64,000 bases of DNA from Ulota crispa. Taxonomy: Eukaryota; Streptophyta; Bryopsida; Orthotrichales; Orthotrichaceae. The position numbers were made by a program, and so were the translations under genes. Under the pieces are notes generated by a model. The model searched no databases. It was not told the DNA's origin and worked only from the letters and a program-made list of their open reading frames with translations. The DNA lies in contig OY987248.1 in the NCBI GenBank assembly GCA_963920765.1, positions 5,366,539 through 5,430,538 on the forward strand, given 5' to 3'. Positions 33,239 to 45,186 of this stretch are shown piece by piece; the stretch's first letter is position 1; each line of letters begins with the position of its first letter.

Positions 33239-33486
33239 TTAACTCCTGAGCGCCCAAAGACATTATAATGTCTCTCAAAAAGTTAGGTCAATGCAATTTT
33301 GACCAACATAATCTCATTGTTCCTTTCATGAAAATATTTTCAATTGAACCCAACATAATGGAGATGCTTTCCACAAACAATTCATATGGTCAGATCTTGT
33401 GGATGGAATTTTACAATCTATATGGGCACTTTGATTGCAAGCAGGTTAAACATTTTAGTTTCAAAGACCGGGTGCTCAAGAATTAA
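33239..33486. mobile_element. TTAA-bounded MITE, copy 3
   Basis: A 248 bp unit runs from TTAACTCCTGAGCGCCC to the inverted GGGTGCTCAAGAATTAA. Its right TTAA (33483-33486) is also the left TTAA of the next element. Confidence 0.65.
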
Positions 33487-33723
33487 CCCTTGAATGACCG
33501 AGCTACTATAATACATACTATGTACATTGCTGTATAACTAGCACTTGCTACCTACAAATAGTTTAATTTGGGATCTTGATTTCCTCATTATAACAGCATT
33601 GATCAATATTCAAACTTCTTTGTTGATCTCAAATGTAATAAAGGTGTGGATGCACTCCAAATACAAGAAAGATACTCTGTATTGTACTGGTCGCACAAGG
33701 TTGCTCGATCGTTCAAGGGTTAA
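33483..33723. mobile_element. TTAA-bounded MITE, copy 4
   Basis: A 241 bp unit with ends TTAACCCTTGAATGACCGAG and inverted CTCGATCGTTCAAGGGTTAA. The terminal inverted repeats match over about 20 bp with two differences. It shares the TTAA at 33483-33486 with copy 3. Confidence 0.7.
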
Positions 33724-33747
33724 GCAAACTTGTAGGTTCTCTTGTAT

Positions 33748-34519
33748 TTAACCCTTGAGCGCCCTAGTGCCCCATATATCGCCTCTCCAAAGTTAAAGCC
33801 TTGTTTTGAGGCACTAGATCTAACTTTTTGGTCTTGCTACAAACTACAATTATGAAGACATTCAAGTTGTCCATATCAATAGAGTAATAGTGAAGAAAGT
33901 TAAATTGTTATACAAGCATTGCAAGAGATTTGATTTGGTGAAACACGGTATGGGGCAATAGGGGTGTGGCGGCAAGTAGCATTTTACAAGTTACAAACAG
34001 TCAATATCCCTTGCAAGCTTCCTTGTGTAAGCTTTGTGGTAGCAAGAAAGTTGCTGGCAAGGGTTCAAGCATGCTCTAGACCCTTATTATGGCAATTGTC
34101 ATTGATTGTGTTGGTCATTATTTTCCATGCAATAGCAATTTGAAGCCCTAAAACATGACATAAAAAGAAGTGCAATCTTTGGTAATTTACAAGTGTGTGC
34201 ATTCACATCTAATCTTGCTGCTCACAAAATTTAAGATGAATCAGGGGCTTATAGAATTTTGTAAAAATCATCAAATAGCAACTACCTACCAAAAATTGAA
34301 ATTTTGTCATCACATGTTGTTTGATCAATAGTTATAATCTCCCATCTCCAACGGTCAATTGTTCCCAAAATTTTCAAGCCTTCTTTTAAGTAGGTGTTCC
34401 ACTATTTTCAATGGTCACTTTTTGTGGATCATTTGATTGATTGAGATACAATGCATCAAAGTTACCTATCTCCAAAAACCCTGACTTTGATGAAATCAAC
34501 CTAGGTGCTCAGGGGTTAA
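33748..34519. mobile_element. TTAA-bounded MITE, copy 5
   Basis: A 772 bp unit with ends TTAACCCTTGAGCGCCCTAG and inverted CTAGGTGCTCAGGGGTTAA, separated from copy 4 by 24 bp. No transposase-like frame was found inside. Confidence 0.65.
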
Positions 34520-35321
34520 GATAGGTGCACCTAAAACATACATGATTTGTTTCTAGACCCCTAAAAATCATGCTTAACCAAGCACAATAGATACGCAAAT
34601 TGGACATGTAGGTTAACTTAACTTGTCAACATAATTCAGTATAGGAACACAAATTGTGTAGGTGGCAATTTGGGATTGCATGTTACATGGTCTTTGTGCT
34701 GTCATTTTTTCATTTCAATACGACCATTTCAATGAGGGTCTAGTGTCCACAATAGGTAAGTCTAGGGAGTTACCTTCAACAATTCGTAGTTTATTCATAC
34801 AATCTCAAAATATTCAAAAAACAAATTTTTGCAAGTTTCCTAACCATCCTACAATCTCAGAATCCTGATGCACACTCCCAGTGAATTGATTTAACAAAAG
34901 TATCACATTTAGGTGCTTCTACCTTCGTCCCTCAAAACAAAGCAAAGCAAAACAAAACAAATAACTTGACAGATTTATGTACGCGATTCTAATTTTTTTG
35001 CAGCGGCTCTAAGATTGAGCCCCTCATTAATAAAATCAATCATTGTACAGAATACAAGCAACCACTGACAGGCTAGATTTTACCCATTTAAAATCTGCTG
35101 CAGAAGCTTCAAACCAAGACACAATTCAGAAGCAATAAATGTCGTCAAATTTCATGTTTTCGGCAGGGACCTCTGCTGTGCATATTTGTTTGTGGTCCCT
35201 GGTTTCACTGTTGATTTCGGTATCTCCTCCCTCTTCATATATTCCAGTGAAAGTTTCTGGGAGCTTACGACACCAGATAATACATTTGTAGACAAATTGT
35301 CGTGTATTCTTTTAATACAAC
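34520..35321. other. intergenic stretch downstream of the plastid-protein gene
   Basis: Includes the probable 3' untranslated region of the minus-strand gene ending at 35322. Nothing else recognised. Confidence 0.4.
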
Positions 35322-38300
35322 CGCACCTGAAATTGCAAAACACACACATGGTCAGAGACACCCTTGTAAAACATCACAACCATGTTTTTTGACCCCAACA
35401 CTAAGAAGAAAAACGAAAATAAACAACTGATCCACAACAACTGCAGATGTCCTAAACGTCTATAATTGAGCCATTTCATAGTCATCGTATTATTATTTTT
35501 TATATCATTTCCTAGTCATTGTATAGTTGTTTAAAATATTTTCACTTGTTGTGGACTAATTGTTTAGGACACTTTTTTCTTCTAGTGCAACTTTTCAAGA
35601 ATTCACATACAAAACACAAACGGCGATAGCCAAAAAAATCTCCATGATAAAGGAAGAAGGCTTGGATTAAAATACAAGTTGGTTCTAAGAAGTCTCTATT
35701 GAAGGTGAGGGCAGGCAAATAGTTTAACTTCGTGGTTATATAAGCAACTGACTATCTATCTGGGTCAAAGTACATAACTTGATTTTAACTATGTATAAAA
35801 CAATGTGCGTTGTTGAGAGCTTTCTACTACCATGAAGAATCATCAACGAAAGTGCACTAGACCTTTTAGAGAGATGTCAAATCACACTAATTCCAGCAAA
35901 TGCACGCCAATTCAAGTCAATAGAAACTTACCCCGACAGTTGCAATGAGAACAAGGTTGCCCAGAATTGCCATTGCCACGAGTCCAAACACCCAGTCAGT
36001 GAGTTTTGCATAGGGATTGACCTGCAAAAGACAATGAATATTTTGGATGACTTCAAAATACGATCAATTCAAGGAACTGGAATTGCATCAAAATTGTCCT
36101 GTTTTAGCAACTTTTCCTTGAAGTATCACAAAGAGAAGCTTCTATATGGTTCATAAAGAGGTCTCACGGTAATCACAAAAAAACAAGAAGAACTACATTC
36201 CCTGCATTTCTTTTAGTGATACCCCTTGTGAACAAAGTGTTAAATTTAAGGTAATGCTTAGAAAAGAGGGCACTACGCAAAATAAAGTTTCCTTGTCAAG
36301 CTTTTGCCCTCCTCAACCCTTTTGTCCTGACAGAAAGACTTTATTTTTTGCATAGATTTGTCTTCGTCAAGCATTATTCGGCGTAAACTTTAAAGATGAA
36401 CGAAAGTTGGTGTCAATGGATATAAAATACACAATGCTTGATTATGCAGAGATATAGTGTAACGCTTCTCAAAACCCTAATTCTACAACATCACATGCCC
36501 TACAAATGAACACAGATTTCCTCGATGGTTTATGCATCAACCACATGTTGCCATGTTTCTATTTTAAAAATTATTAATCTCAAAACTTGCGCTTACGACA
36601 TCAAATCTTCTAATGTAGCACATGAGATTTTACAGTTTACATCATGCTGTAGTGGAGGTTGCATGATCTGAACTATTCTAATGTGGTACATGAAAGCCTA
36701 AACACTTTTCGCATACAAAAAAAACAACCTCGTTTCACATGGAATCCTTGAAAGCATTGTACTACAAGGACGAAGAGTTTTTCGATACAAAAGCACTTGT
36801 GACACATGAAAAACTTCGGCTTCATGAACAAAAAAACACCCCATTTCTTTTTAGGAAAATTTTAATGGATACCCGTGAAGTTTGTAATATTTAGATAGGT
36901 GCCCCTATTTTTTCAAAAAAAATCACAAATACACTTCGACCATAATTTCCAGACATTTGTTGTGTTATGCACGCCACTTCCTTCATGATCAATATTGAAG
37001 CAAGGAGTGCAATAGAACAGGAAAGAGGTAACGTGCAAAGGGAGAAGGACATGACTTGCACAACAGAACAAAAGCTTGAAAAATTATGATCCAAAGTTAT
37101 TTGTTCAATTTCTGAAAAATCGAGACACCTATACAAACATCACAAACTTTGAGGATATCCCATCAAATTCTTCCCTCTTTTTGTATGAAGGAAGAAAGGT
37201 CACCCACCTTGTTTCGATAAAGCGTGAAGAGAATGTATGAGACTACGGGAAAAGCCAGAACGGAAGGCGCAACCCATCCTGGTGTTTCTCTGGTAACCGC
37301 TGTTACAGCTGCCTTGACAGCCTCGTCTGCAGCATCAGCAGCAGTGGCGTTCATAGTTTGACTGTTTCCAAACAAGCTTTCTGTTGTTGTTGCTAGTACC
37401 ACTAGAGTCCACCATATTCCAGAAATCTCAAGTGCCTTGGCTTCACTCTTCTCACCCTCCATGGGCTCTTCTTCTCTGCTGTCGCCTGGAAACAGCGACA
37501 GACACGAACTATCCTGTAGATTTCAATCACAATCATAATTCTCAGAACCAAAAAAATAAAACAAGAAACGATTCGATTTCGCAAATTATCTAGAGAATTT
37601 CATATTTTGACTTAAAGTTAACCTTGGTGATAACCTAAGCTGTTATATAACAGTCTTAAGCTACCTATATACCATCCTCTAAAAGAACCGTTCACTTAGT
37701 TTGCTAAATTTCCTCATTAAAAAAAAGTGGTACACAAACACCTTTGATGCTGAAACATATTTTGAGAACGCAGATTTGACAAACATTGTCTATCAATGTA
37801 CTCTATTTCTTAATAGAAGCAGAAGGAAATATTTCCCATAAAGATAAGACTAAATGGATGTGTCACCAACAATGTGTGGATCTTTTTTTGGTAGAGCACT
37901 GCACTATGCCCTCCAACAAGTTCTCAAGTTTTTTGAAACTCAGCTAGACAACAACCACTAATGAAGAGCAGCAATTGAACACTTCAAAATCGATAAAATC
38001 CCATGAGGTTGTATACTAACAATCTCAGGTCACATATCTACAAATTATACGAATGGAAAAAACACTAGCGGGGGCTATAGAACTCATAATTGTTTGACAA
38101 AGTTGAAATAATGGCTAGCTGAGTTTCAAAGACCTTTGAGAACTTGTTGGAGAGCACCGTAAATTGAGACTTTATCTCATGGGCCTTTCAAGTTCTCCAT
38201 ATCTCTACCACAAGTTACCCTAGTTGCAAGCTCCATTCTACAAACACTTTACAAACTCTCAACACTCTGTATTGTAGTTTGTTTATATTGAGTTCCTTCA

Positions 38301-39364
38301 AGATCTTGAAAGCTCGTATGTAGTTCATACAATATGTGTTACATAACCGGTTTCTTCTTGTTAACATGTCACTTAACAATTGGCTCTCAGAAGAGCGAGA
38401 GCACTTCACAATGGATAACTAGATTATATGAACATTTCAAAACCAAAAACCGGTTATATTCGATAATCATTTTATTGGAACCAGTCATCAACAAAACGAT
38501 TACCTTATACACAACCTTGTACAAAAAAGGTTTGGAGGGGATAACTAACCGAGTGTAGGGTCTTGAGGGCTTCATCATGCAAGGCTTCGGCGTCCTTGTC
38601 CATGCCCACCCGCGCAGATTCCCAAGAGCTCCAGAGCTTCTGTTCAAGCTCGACTCGTTCGTGGCGAACGAGGCATTGACGCAGCTCTGCAGCCTCGGAT
38701 TCCCAGTCAAAGCTGCTGTCCACACCATTTGCAAGCTCCTCCGTTGCCTGCACCAACCAAACTTCGACAAAATAAGTTCAAAAATCTCCGGCATGAGCAT
38801 TACAGCGAAACCTACATAGGAGTATTTGCCGTGGTCTGTTTGTTGAGGTTTTGTTACCTGCAAGGCAGCATGCCACCGCAATTCCTCAACCTTAATGCGA
38901 ACTCCGAGCTCCTCCTGCGGATCTTGGCCACTTTGGAGAAGCAAGTCCGGCTGCAAGGCGCTCTTCAGAAAGCTATCATGCAGCCAGCCATCGATGAAAG
39001 CGCCGAGGTGGTCCAAGGCCAGCGCCCTCTCGCCCTGCGCACTCAACCCCCCGAGTGCCTCTTCTCGCAGCTCACTCACCGATTGCTGCCAGTCAAAGTC
39101 GGACGAGAGCGCTAACAACCTCGGCGCCTCCGCCACTATGCTCTCCACATCGATACTCGCCGAACTTTCTAACAATGTAATGCCCACTTTAACCGCCGTA
39201 CGACTCCGGCGATGACGAGCTGCTGCTGCTGGCGATCTCTTTAACGCCAACAAGCCTGTCCTCTGCAAGAACGTCCTCTTCGAATTGCTGCTCGTGCTTG
39301 GACACTCGTGAATCAATGCTCCGTAACTGGGGCAGGATATTGCGTGGTTGGCGACGCTCCTCAT
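35322..39364 (-). CDS. predicted plastid membrane protein, five exons
   Basis: Exons: 39364-38858, 38747-38550, 37513-37208, 36021-35932, 35336-35322. All introns are GT-AG and phase 0, giving 371 aa; the last exon encodes only VRLY plus stop. I do not recognise the family by name. The first 55 residues are rich in Ser, Arg and Ala with few acids, like a chloroplast transit peptide. Residues about 60-235 are soluble, with two similar DFDW/FDWESE-type segments preceding helical, charged stretches, perhaps a repeat. The C-terminal part has a hydrophobic segment near ISGIWWTLVVLATT and two clear transmembrane helices (SVLAFPVVSYILFTLY and LTDWVFGLVAMAILGNLVLI) joined by NKVNPYAK. A non-coding first exon is likely: CAG|GTCTGGG at 39381 is an acceptor 17 bp before the ATG, and CATTAG|GTAAAA near 39627 a possible donor. 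Confidence 0.75.
36854..37174. mobile_element. foldback MITE, second family, copy 2, in an intron
   Basis: An imperfect palindrome of about 320 bp starts GGAAAATTTTAATGGATACC and ends with a degraded inverse. It is related to 32556-32836. It lies in intron 3 of the plastid-protein gene, ending about 33 bp from exon 3. Confidence 0.6.
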
Positions 39365-39627
39365 CTTGAAATCTCCCAGACCTGCAAAGGAGCATTTTCA
39401 TACAAGAATCATGATGCCAGTGCGCGAAGTTATAACAAAGAACCTCGCAAACTAAGGGTTCAAGAACTAAGCAAGGGTTACAAAATTGAGCTTATTGATA
39501 AATCCTCTGCATGATTGTAAACGCCAATTCACGGCACAAATTATCTGTTGCTAAGCAAACAATTCGAATCCGAGCCTCAATTGTGGCTATGGCAAATGCA
39601 GACAAGATCAGGCAATGGAGTTTTACC

Positions 39628-40343
39628 TAATGGCGGAATGATTTCCGAGTGAGCGCAGGCGATGAAGAAAGCGGAGCGGAACGTCAGTGCTGCATCAATG
39701 TACACTAACTAGCAAGCTCCCCGCATTTGATCAGTGCGCAATCAATCCGTGTAGAGCAAATTGCGAAGTGCAGAGAAACGCGATTGAATTGAAGCAAAAT
39801 TTGAGCGATGGAGAGAGAGCTGGAGTTTTCTGCTGTGGCTGTTGCAATGGATTGTCGAGAATTGGAGATTATGCTCTGAAAAAATGGGAATCAGATGCTC
39901 GGGTTACCATAAGAAGGAAGAGTGAGCAACCTGTATGTATGTAGTTCTAGCCTTATCGTTACCACGGTCATGGGACTTCGGCATTCTGCGGCCCATATCC
40001 GATTTCGTAACACGCAAAAGCGACGAGGATTACCGTGGACGGGGACCTAAAACCAATGCCATGGTCCCCAGCAAAGCAAAGCCGCGCACTTTAGAAGCAA
40101 TCCGGCGATGAACTTTTCTTTAGTAAGCGGGGCCCGCCTTTAGTCTTCCCATATCCCTTTCTTTTTCTTCAAGTGGACCCTACGTGAAAAAAATTAGAAG
40201 TTTTTAGGTTCAGCTTGGTACAACTTCTAGCCTCCATCATTCATAGAAATTTAGAAATTGACAATTGTGAGTAGTTAGTTATCTTCACATCCTTAAAACT
40301 ATTGGGAGGAGAAGTTACACTCCTTTATCGTTTAAGTTTTAGC
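39628..40343. other. probable promoter region of the plastid-protein gene
   Basis: GC content rises from about 39.6 to 40.1 kb, consistent with a promoter and non-coding exon of the minus-strand gene. Open frames here (39687-39944) lack any domain. No specific cis element could be assigned. Confidence 0.4.
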
Positions 40344-40719
40344 TTAACCCCTAAACGTTTGAGAGGACAAAAATCGTCCTTTCAATGCCAAAAAACACCT
40401 TAAGTGTGGAAAAAAACTTTTTTTTAATTTTTGTGTTTTGAAAGTGGTCACAGTGATGTGCCACATCACTAAATGCCAAAAATAGCCGCTTCCAATGCTT
40501 TCATCTTTTTTAAAACACCATTTTGTAAAGAGATGTACAAAGTCCCCTGCTGCCCTTTTCAAAAGGGCAGCATATACTATTGACTTTTTATTCTTTTAAG
40601 AAGAATATTCTCTTTAGTGGGCACATGCCATACTCTATTTGCTGCCCATGAATAGTATATTTTCCTTGGTTAGAGCCCCCAGTTGGCAGCGGGTTTGAGG
40701 CTTGTCCTTTAAGGGTTAA
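40344..40719. mobile_element. TTAA-bounded MITE, copy 6
   Basis: A 376 bp unit starts TTAACCCCTAAACG and ends with inverted GTCCTTTAAGGGTTAA. It is only 24 bp from copy 7. No coding capacity. Confidence 0.55.
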
Positions 40720-40743
40720 ACCACAAAACGTAACCAATATCTG

Positions 40744-41650
40744 TTAACCCTTTAAGGACCACGTGACCATATTTTGGTCACTGGGAGTGGTTTTTGGCAT
40801 GTAGGTTGAAATCGCTCAATAATTTGGAATTTGGTCTCAATGTTTGCATGTGATCACAAGAATTTTGCATCCATCTAAAAAAATAACAATGTAATTGGGT
40901 ATGTGAGTTGATAAATAATGGTGGCATGGCTTCAAAATACATATCCGATTTTTGTCAAAGATGGATCAAAGCAACAACACAATACATCAAGTATGCAAGA
41001 AGAATGTCAAATTTCAATTGCACAATTCCAAAAAAATTCAACTTGCTTAAGAAATACGCTTGTATTGTTTTCATATATTGTAGTAGTATAATTGTAGTAT
41101 TTGAAGATCTACTGAAACGTTGTTGTCATTTTGGCTTTAAAATTTGTCATTCTACATTTAAGGCCAATTCTTGATTGTTTTCACCAATTGGATTTTCCAA
41201 AATAATTATCAAATTTCTTGTAGAACCGTTTTAGTGTAGCAAAGAAAGTGGGTTTTTTGACCATTTTTACCCACTTAGCTACACCTTGTGATTGCTATTT
41301 TTGTTTATTTTGTGTGAAACTAGTCTTGTTGGAAAGGTGGGAAACCCTGCTTTCTAGAAATGTAAGGCTATTCTCAATCAAAACTTGCATGAAAGGTTAA
41401 CATTCAAAATTAAACAAGAATGAAACACAAGAGATTTTCCGCATACGGCTCACTCAATCATTATAATGTTTCACCTCCAACGGTAGATCTAGGTGAAATT
41501 TTGGTGCTTTACAACAAACAAGGTGTACTTCCCATTTGTACGGTTGAATTATTGAAAATGGGTTCATATTTGAGTCAATTCCAAATCTAAGCTTATAGCC
41601 CTTGTTTTTAGTGGATTCTGTGAAAATGGGTGTGGTCGTTAAAGGGTTAA
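40744..41650. mobile_element. TTAA-bounded element, copy 7
   Basis: A 907 bp unit with ends TTAACCCTTTAAGGACCACG and inverted TGGTCGTTAAAGGGTTAA. It is the longest member of the family here. The 88-codon frame inside (40908-41174) shows no transposase motif. Confidence 0.6.
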
Positions 41651-42227
41651 CAACCAAAAGGGCATATTTGGCCCCCCTCTCAGCACAATCGAGTGATAGA
41701 ATCTGCCAATTTTTATAGAATTGGCCAAGCAGCATATTTGTGCCAAAATTGCCACATACGCCACATATAATATATATACATTGTATATACAATGTATAAT
41801 TTGGGATACGACATCTTCATGAGTCAATTACAAGAAATGGCGTCATGCTGTAGAAAAATGCAGAGCTAAGAAATTCAGTGCAGATCATTGATAAAAAGCT
41901 ACAATGAATTTTTCAGATGGTATTGAATGAAGAAATCTATACAAAATTGATTCAATGTGAATCTCCTACTCTCGAGTGTTGCAAAATTATTCTAAAACTA
42001 AATACTACCAGGATCACAAAGCAACAGCCTTTTGCTAGAAGACTATGTTGACACAAAAAAACTACTTCAATCAAGTATTAATTGTAGCAGTAGCACCAAA
42101 CTTATTCAATTTTCTACTCTTGCTATACAAATGTGCTAAAACAAACTACCATCATCATGTGCTAAATCTACTTCAAAGAATTATTTGGAGTCATAGTACC
42201 AAAAAGAATAGAAACTACGGTAACTGC
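41651..42227. other. intergenic stretch between a TTAA element and CACTA copy B
   Basis: AT-rich, with a small AT palindrome near 41776-41796 (ACATTGTATATACAATGT). No gene recognised. Confidence 0.4.
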
Positions 42228-42464
42228 CACTAGTAGAAAATTCAGCACAAAATCAACAGAATTTCAACCAAAAACTGTTGATTTTTTCTGTGAATTTGGT
42301 CAAGTTGATTTGGGTACTTTTCTGTTGATTACTTACAATTTTCTGTTAATTTGTTGTTGATTTCTACTACGTATTTTATGTTGTTCAATTCTATTTCTTT
42401 TCATTTTTAAATTTTTTTTTCATAGAATTTGTTATTATTTTACGAAAATGTGAACTTTTTAGGG

Positions 42465-42600
42465 GGATGGGCAGCTGCCCAAACTTTTGGGGCAGCTGCC
42501 CGAACTTTTCCGGGCAGCTGCCGACAGCGAGGTTTGAACCCTCCACCTCTCCTCTCACATTCCACAACCTTAACACATTCTCAAAACCACTAGAGAATGT
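42465..42600 (-). repeat. GGGCAGCTGCCC palindromes and tRNA-promoter-like segment in CACTA
   Basis: Two perfect GGGCAGCTGCCC palindromes (42469-42480, 42490-42501) and one degenerate (42512-42523) precede, on the minus strand side, GGAGGGTTCAAACC, which fits a pol III B box (GGTTCRANNCC). Copy A has the same region at about 8230-8335 with fewer perfect palindromes. It may be a captured tRNA or SINE piece. Confidence 0.4.
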
Positions 42601-43115
42601 GCAAATGCACATGCATACATTAGAATCTTAATTCTATTTGTACATTAAATGTTCATGTCTTTAGTAATCCAGTAGACTTTGGAGGCTATTTCCGCCCATT
42701 AAAAGATTTTTTTTCAAAAAACTTAAAACTAAGAAAAATTGATAAATGTGTTTTTCTTTCACCTCCAACAATTCTTTTTGGACTTCAATCTTTTTATCAA
42801 AAGTTATGAGCTAAAATCAAAGAAGGTGTTTAGAAATTTTAAATAAATTGTTTATTTCCATCCTTTTGATTTTGTTTATAATTTTTTTTTGGAATTCACA
42901 AATCTCATAAGGATTGTTGCAGGCAAAGGTTGGATTCATTAATAAATATTATTTAGTGTTAGTTTTTTTGTAAAAAGAACCTTATTTTGTTAAAATAGCC
43001 TCTATAGTTTGATAGCTTCAAATAACATGATGTCGTGAAAAGTTACGAAATTAAATCCTTGCAATTATAAAATCAAAATTCTATTGACTTTTGAATAGTT
43101 TTGGATATTTTGTAA

Positions 43116-43528
43116 GGGCATTAAGATGTGAACCACACCCTTTGAACTACTGTACCACACCCTTGGGGTAAATTTTAGATTTCTACCATCAAAAATTTGA
43201 GTTTGAGAATTTTGAATTCAAACTTGGACTAAGAGACCATGGTATTGTCTAGAACCATAAAAAAAGTTGCAATTCAACAACACCCAATGAAAAAGCTTTT
43301 CTTTTTTTACAAACAAAAGTAAAATTAACAATTTTCTCCCTAACTAAACTTTTTCATTGGGGGTTGTTGAATTGCAACTTTTTTTATGGTTCTAGACAAT
43401 ACCATGGTCTCTAAGTCCAAATCTGAATCCAAAATTTTCAAATTCAGCTTTTTGATGGTAGAAATCTAAAATTTACCCTGTGGTGTGGTATAGTATTTGG
43501 AAGAGTGTGGTACACATATCAATTCCCA
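43116..43528. repeat. foldback repeat nested in CACTA copy B
   Basis: A 413 bp near-palindrome homologous to 7301-7711 and 47699-48133, at the corresponding position of the CACTA element. Confidence 0.8.
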
Positions 43529-44389
43529 TCTTTTAAAGCTTATAAAAATATTTTATAAGATTGTTTTTTTTTAATTCATTTGGTTAGTAATAGAAGGAAA
43601 TATACTAAAAATACCCTTTAAGTCTTTCAAAATATCAAGTTTTCGCTGAAAATATGTGAAACATAAAAAATAGTCCTTATTTTTTGTAGGAATATCAATT
43701 ATACTCCTATTATTTTGGAAAATTAATAAAAAACTCTTCTATTTTGAAATGTTAAATATATCCTTGTGTTATTTGAAATGTAAAAATCACGTTTGGTTTC
43801 TTGTAAGAATTTGCATTAAACTATACACTTGGTTATCATGTAATACAAAGATATTTTTGGTACTTTTAATCCTTAAGGGACATTTATGCTTTCTTCAAAG
43901 AACTGAGGAGCATCATTTATATTTGTTTGTAAAGAAATTTTGATATTTAAAACAACAAAATGTTGTAATTTTTATATAAAATTTTGTTGAATTAGTGAAG
44001 TTGTGTTCAAAAGTATGTAGATCAACAAAAAAATGTTGAATTTTTTGTTATTATGGTCATGTTTTTACTTGACTTTAAAGGCTGCTAAGTTTAAATCTTA
44101 CCAAATTGTGAAAAGTAAAGAAAATAAAACCAGTCAATGTACACTCAAACTTCTAAAAGATTCTTTTTTTTAGAAAACTTCTTTTATTTTTTAAAACTTC
44201 AAAAAAATTTAATGAGGTCCAAAAAGATTTTAGAAAGATATAAAAAAAAAACCTAAACTATTGTGATAGTTTTTTTGAAAGTATTTTGATGATTTACAAA
44301 AAGATTCTTAAAGGACTCTAATTCAGTCGAAGAGATTCTATTTCTATAAGTATTTTGAAGTACTTTAACAAATTCCATAAAGATTTTAA

Positions 44390-44840
44390 AAAGATTCTCA
44401 AAGATTCCAAAAAGGTTCTTGAAAATTCTTAGAGATTTTCAAAGATTTTTTGAATTTCAAAAAAGATTTTCAAAAGATTTCCAAAGATTCTCAAAAGATT
44501 CCCAAAGATTCTCAAAGATTCTCAATTGTTCTCAAACATTCTCAAAGATTCCAAAAAAACTTGAAAAGATTCCCAAAGATTCCAAAAAATTCTCAAAGAT
44601 TCCTAAAAGATTCTCAAAGATTCTCAAAGATTCTCTAAGATTCCAAAAAAACTTAAAAAGATTCCAAAAGATTTCCAAAGATTCATGAAGATTCCTAAAA
44701 GATTCTCAAAGATTCTAAAATCTCAAAAAGATTCTTAAATATTCTTTAAAATCATGAAAAGATTCTCAATGATTCCCAAAAGATTCTTGAAGATTCTTAA
44801 AGATTCACAAAATATTCCCAAAAGATCTTCAGAAGATTCC
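44390..44840. repeat. short-unit tandem array inside CACTA copy B
   Basis: About 450 bp of degenerate AAAGATTCTC units, the reverse complement of the longer array in copy A. Confidence 0.9.
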
Positions 44841-45186
44841 AAAATTTCTGTTGATTTAGATAATGGTATCCAAATCAATAGAACGTATTTAGTTTTTTAC
44901 AGAATTCTGTTAAATTAGTCAATTAGCGTGGGCAAGTGCCCAAATCAACAAGAAACTGTTGGTTTTCTGTTGTTTTGGAAGGAGTTTTCTACTAGTGTGC
45001 GTCGGGAACCATTATTTAAATAGTGCACTTCTTCAAATTCCCTTGAAAAGTTGTGCTCCCAACTATACAAGTACTTGTCACATTATATGTAGGTCCTACA
45101 AAAGCTCCATGATTCTACATCAAACTAGTAACCTCATTGAAGACATTATTATGCTCCCAAAAATCCTCATCACTAAGATAAGATAG

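Larger units (their letters stand above)
42228..44997. mobile_element. non-autonomous CACTA (En/Spm) element, copy B
   Basis: A 2770 bp element starts CACTAGTAGAAAATTC and ends GGAGTTTTCTACTAGTG, with a perfect 3 bp target duplication TGC (42225-42227 and 44998-45000). It is the reverse-oriented sister of copy A (5252-8576), collinear over almost all its length, including the nested foldback repeat and a shorter tandem array. It encodes no transposase and must be mobilised in trans. It lies just beyond the 3' end of the Crypton-like relic. Confidence 0.93.
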
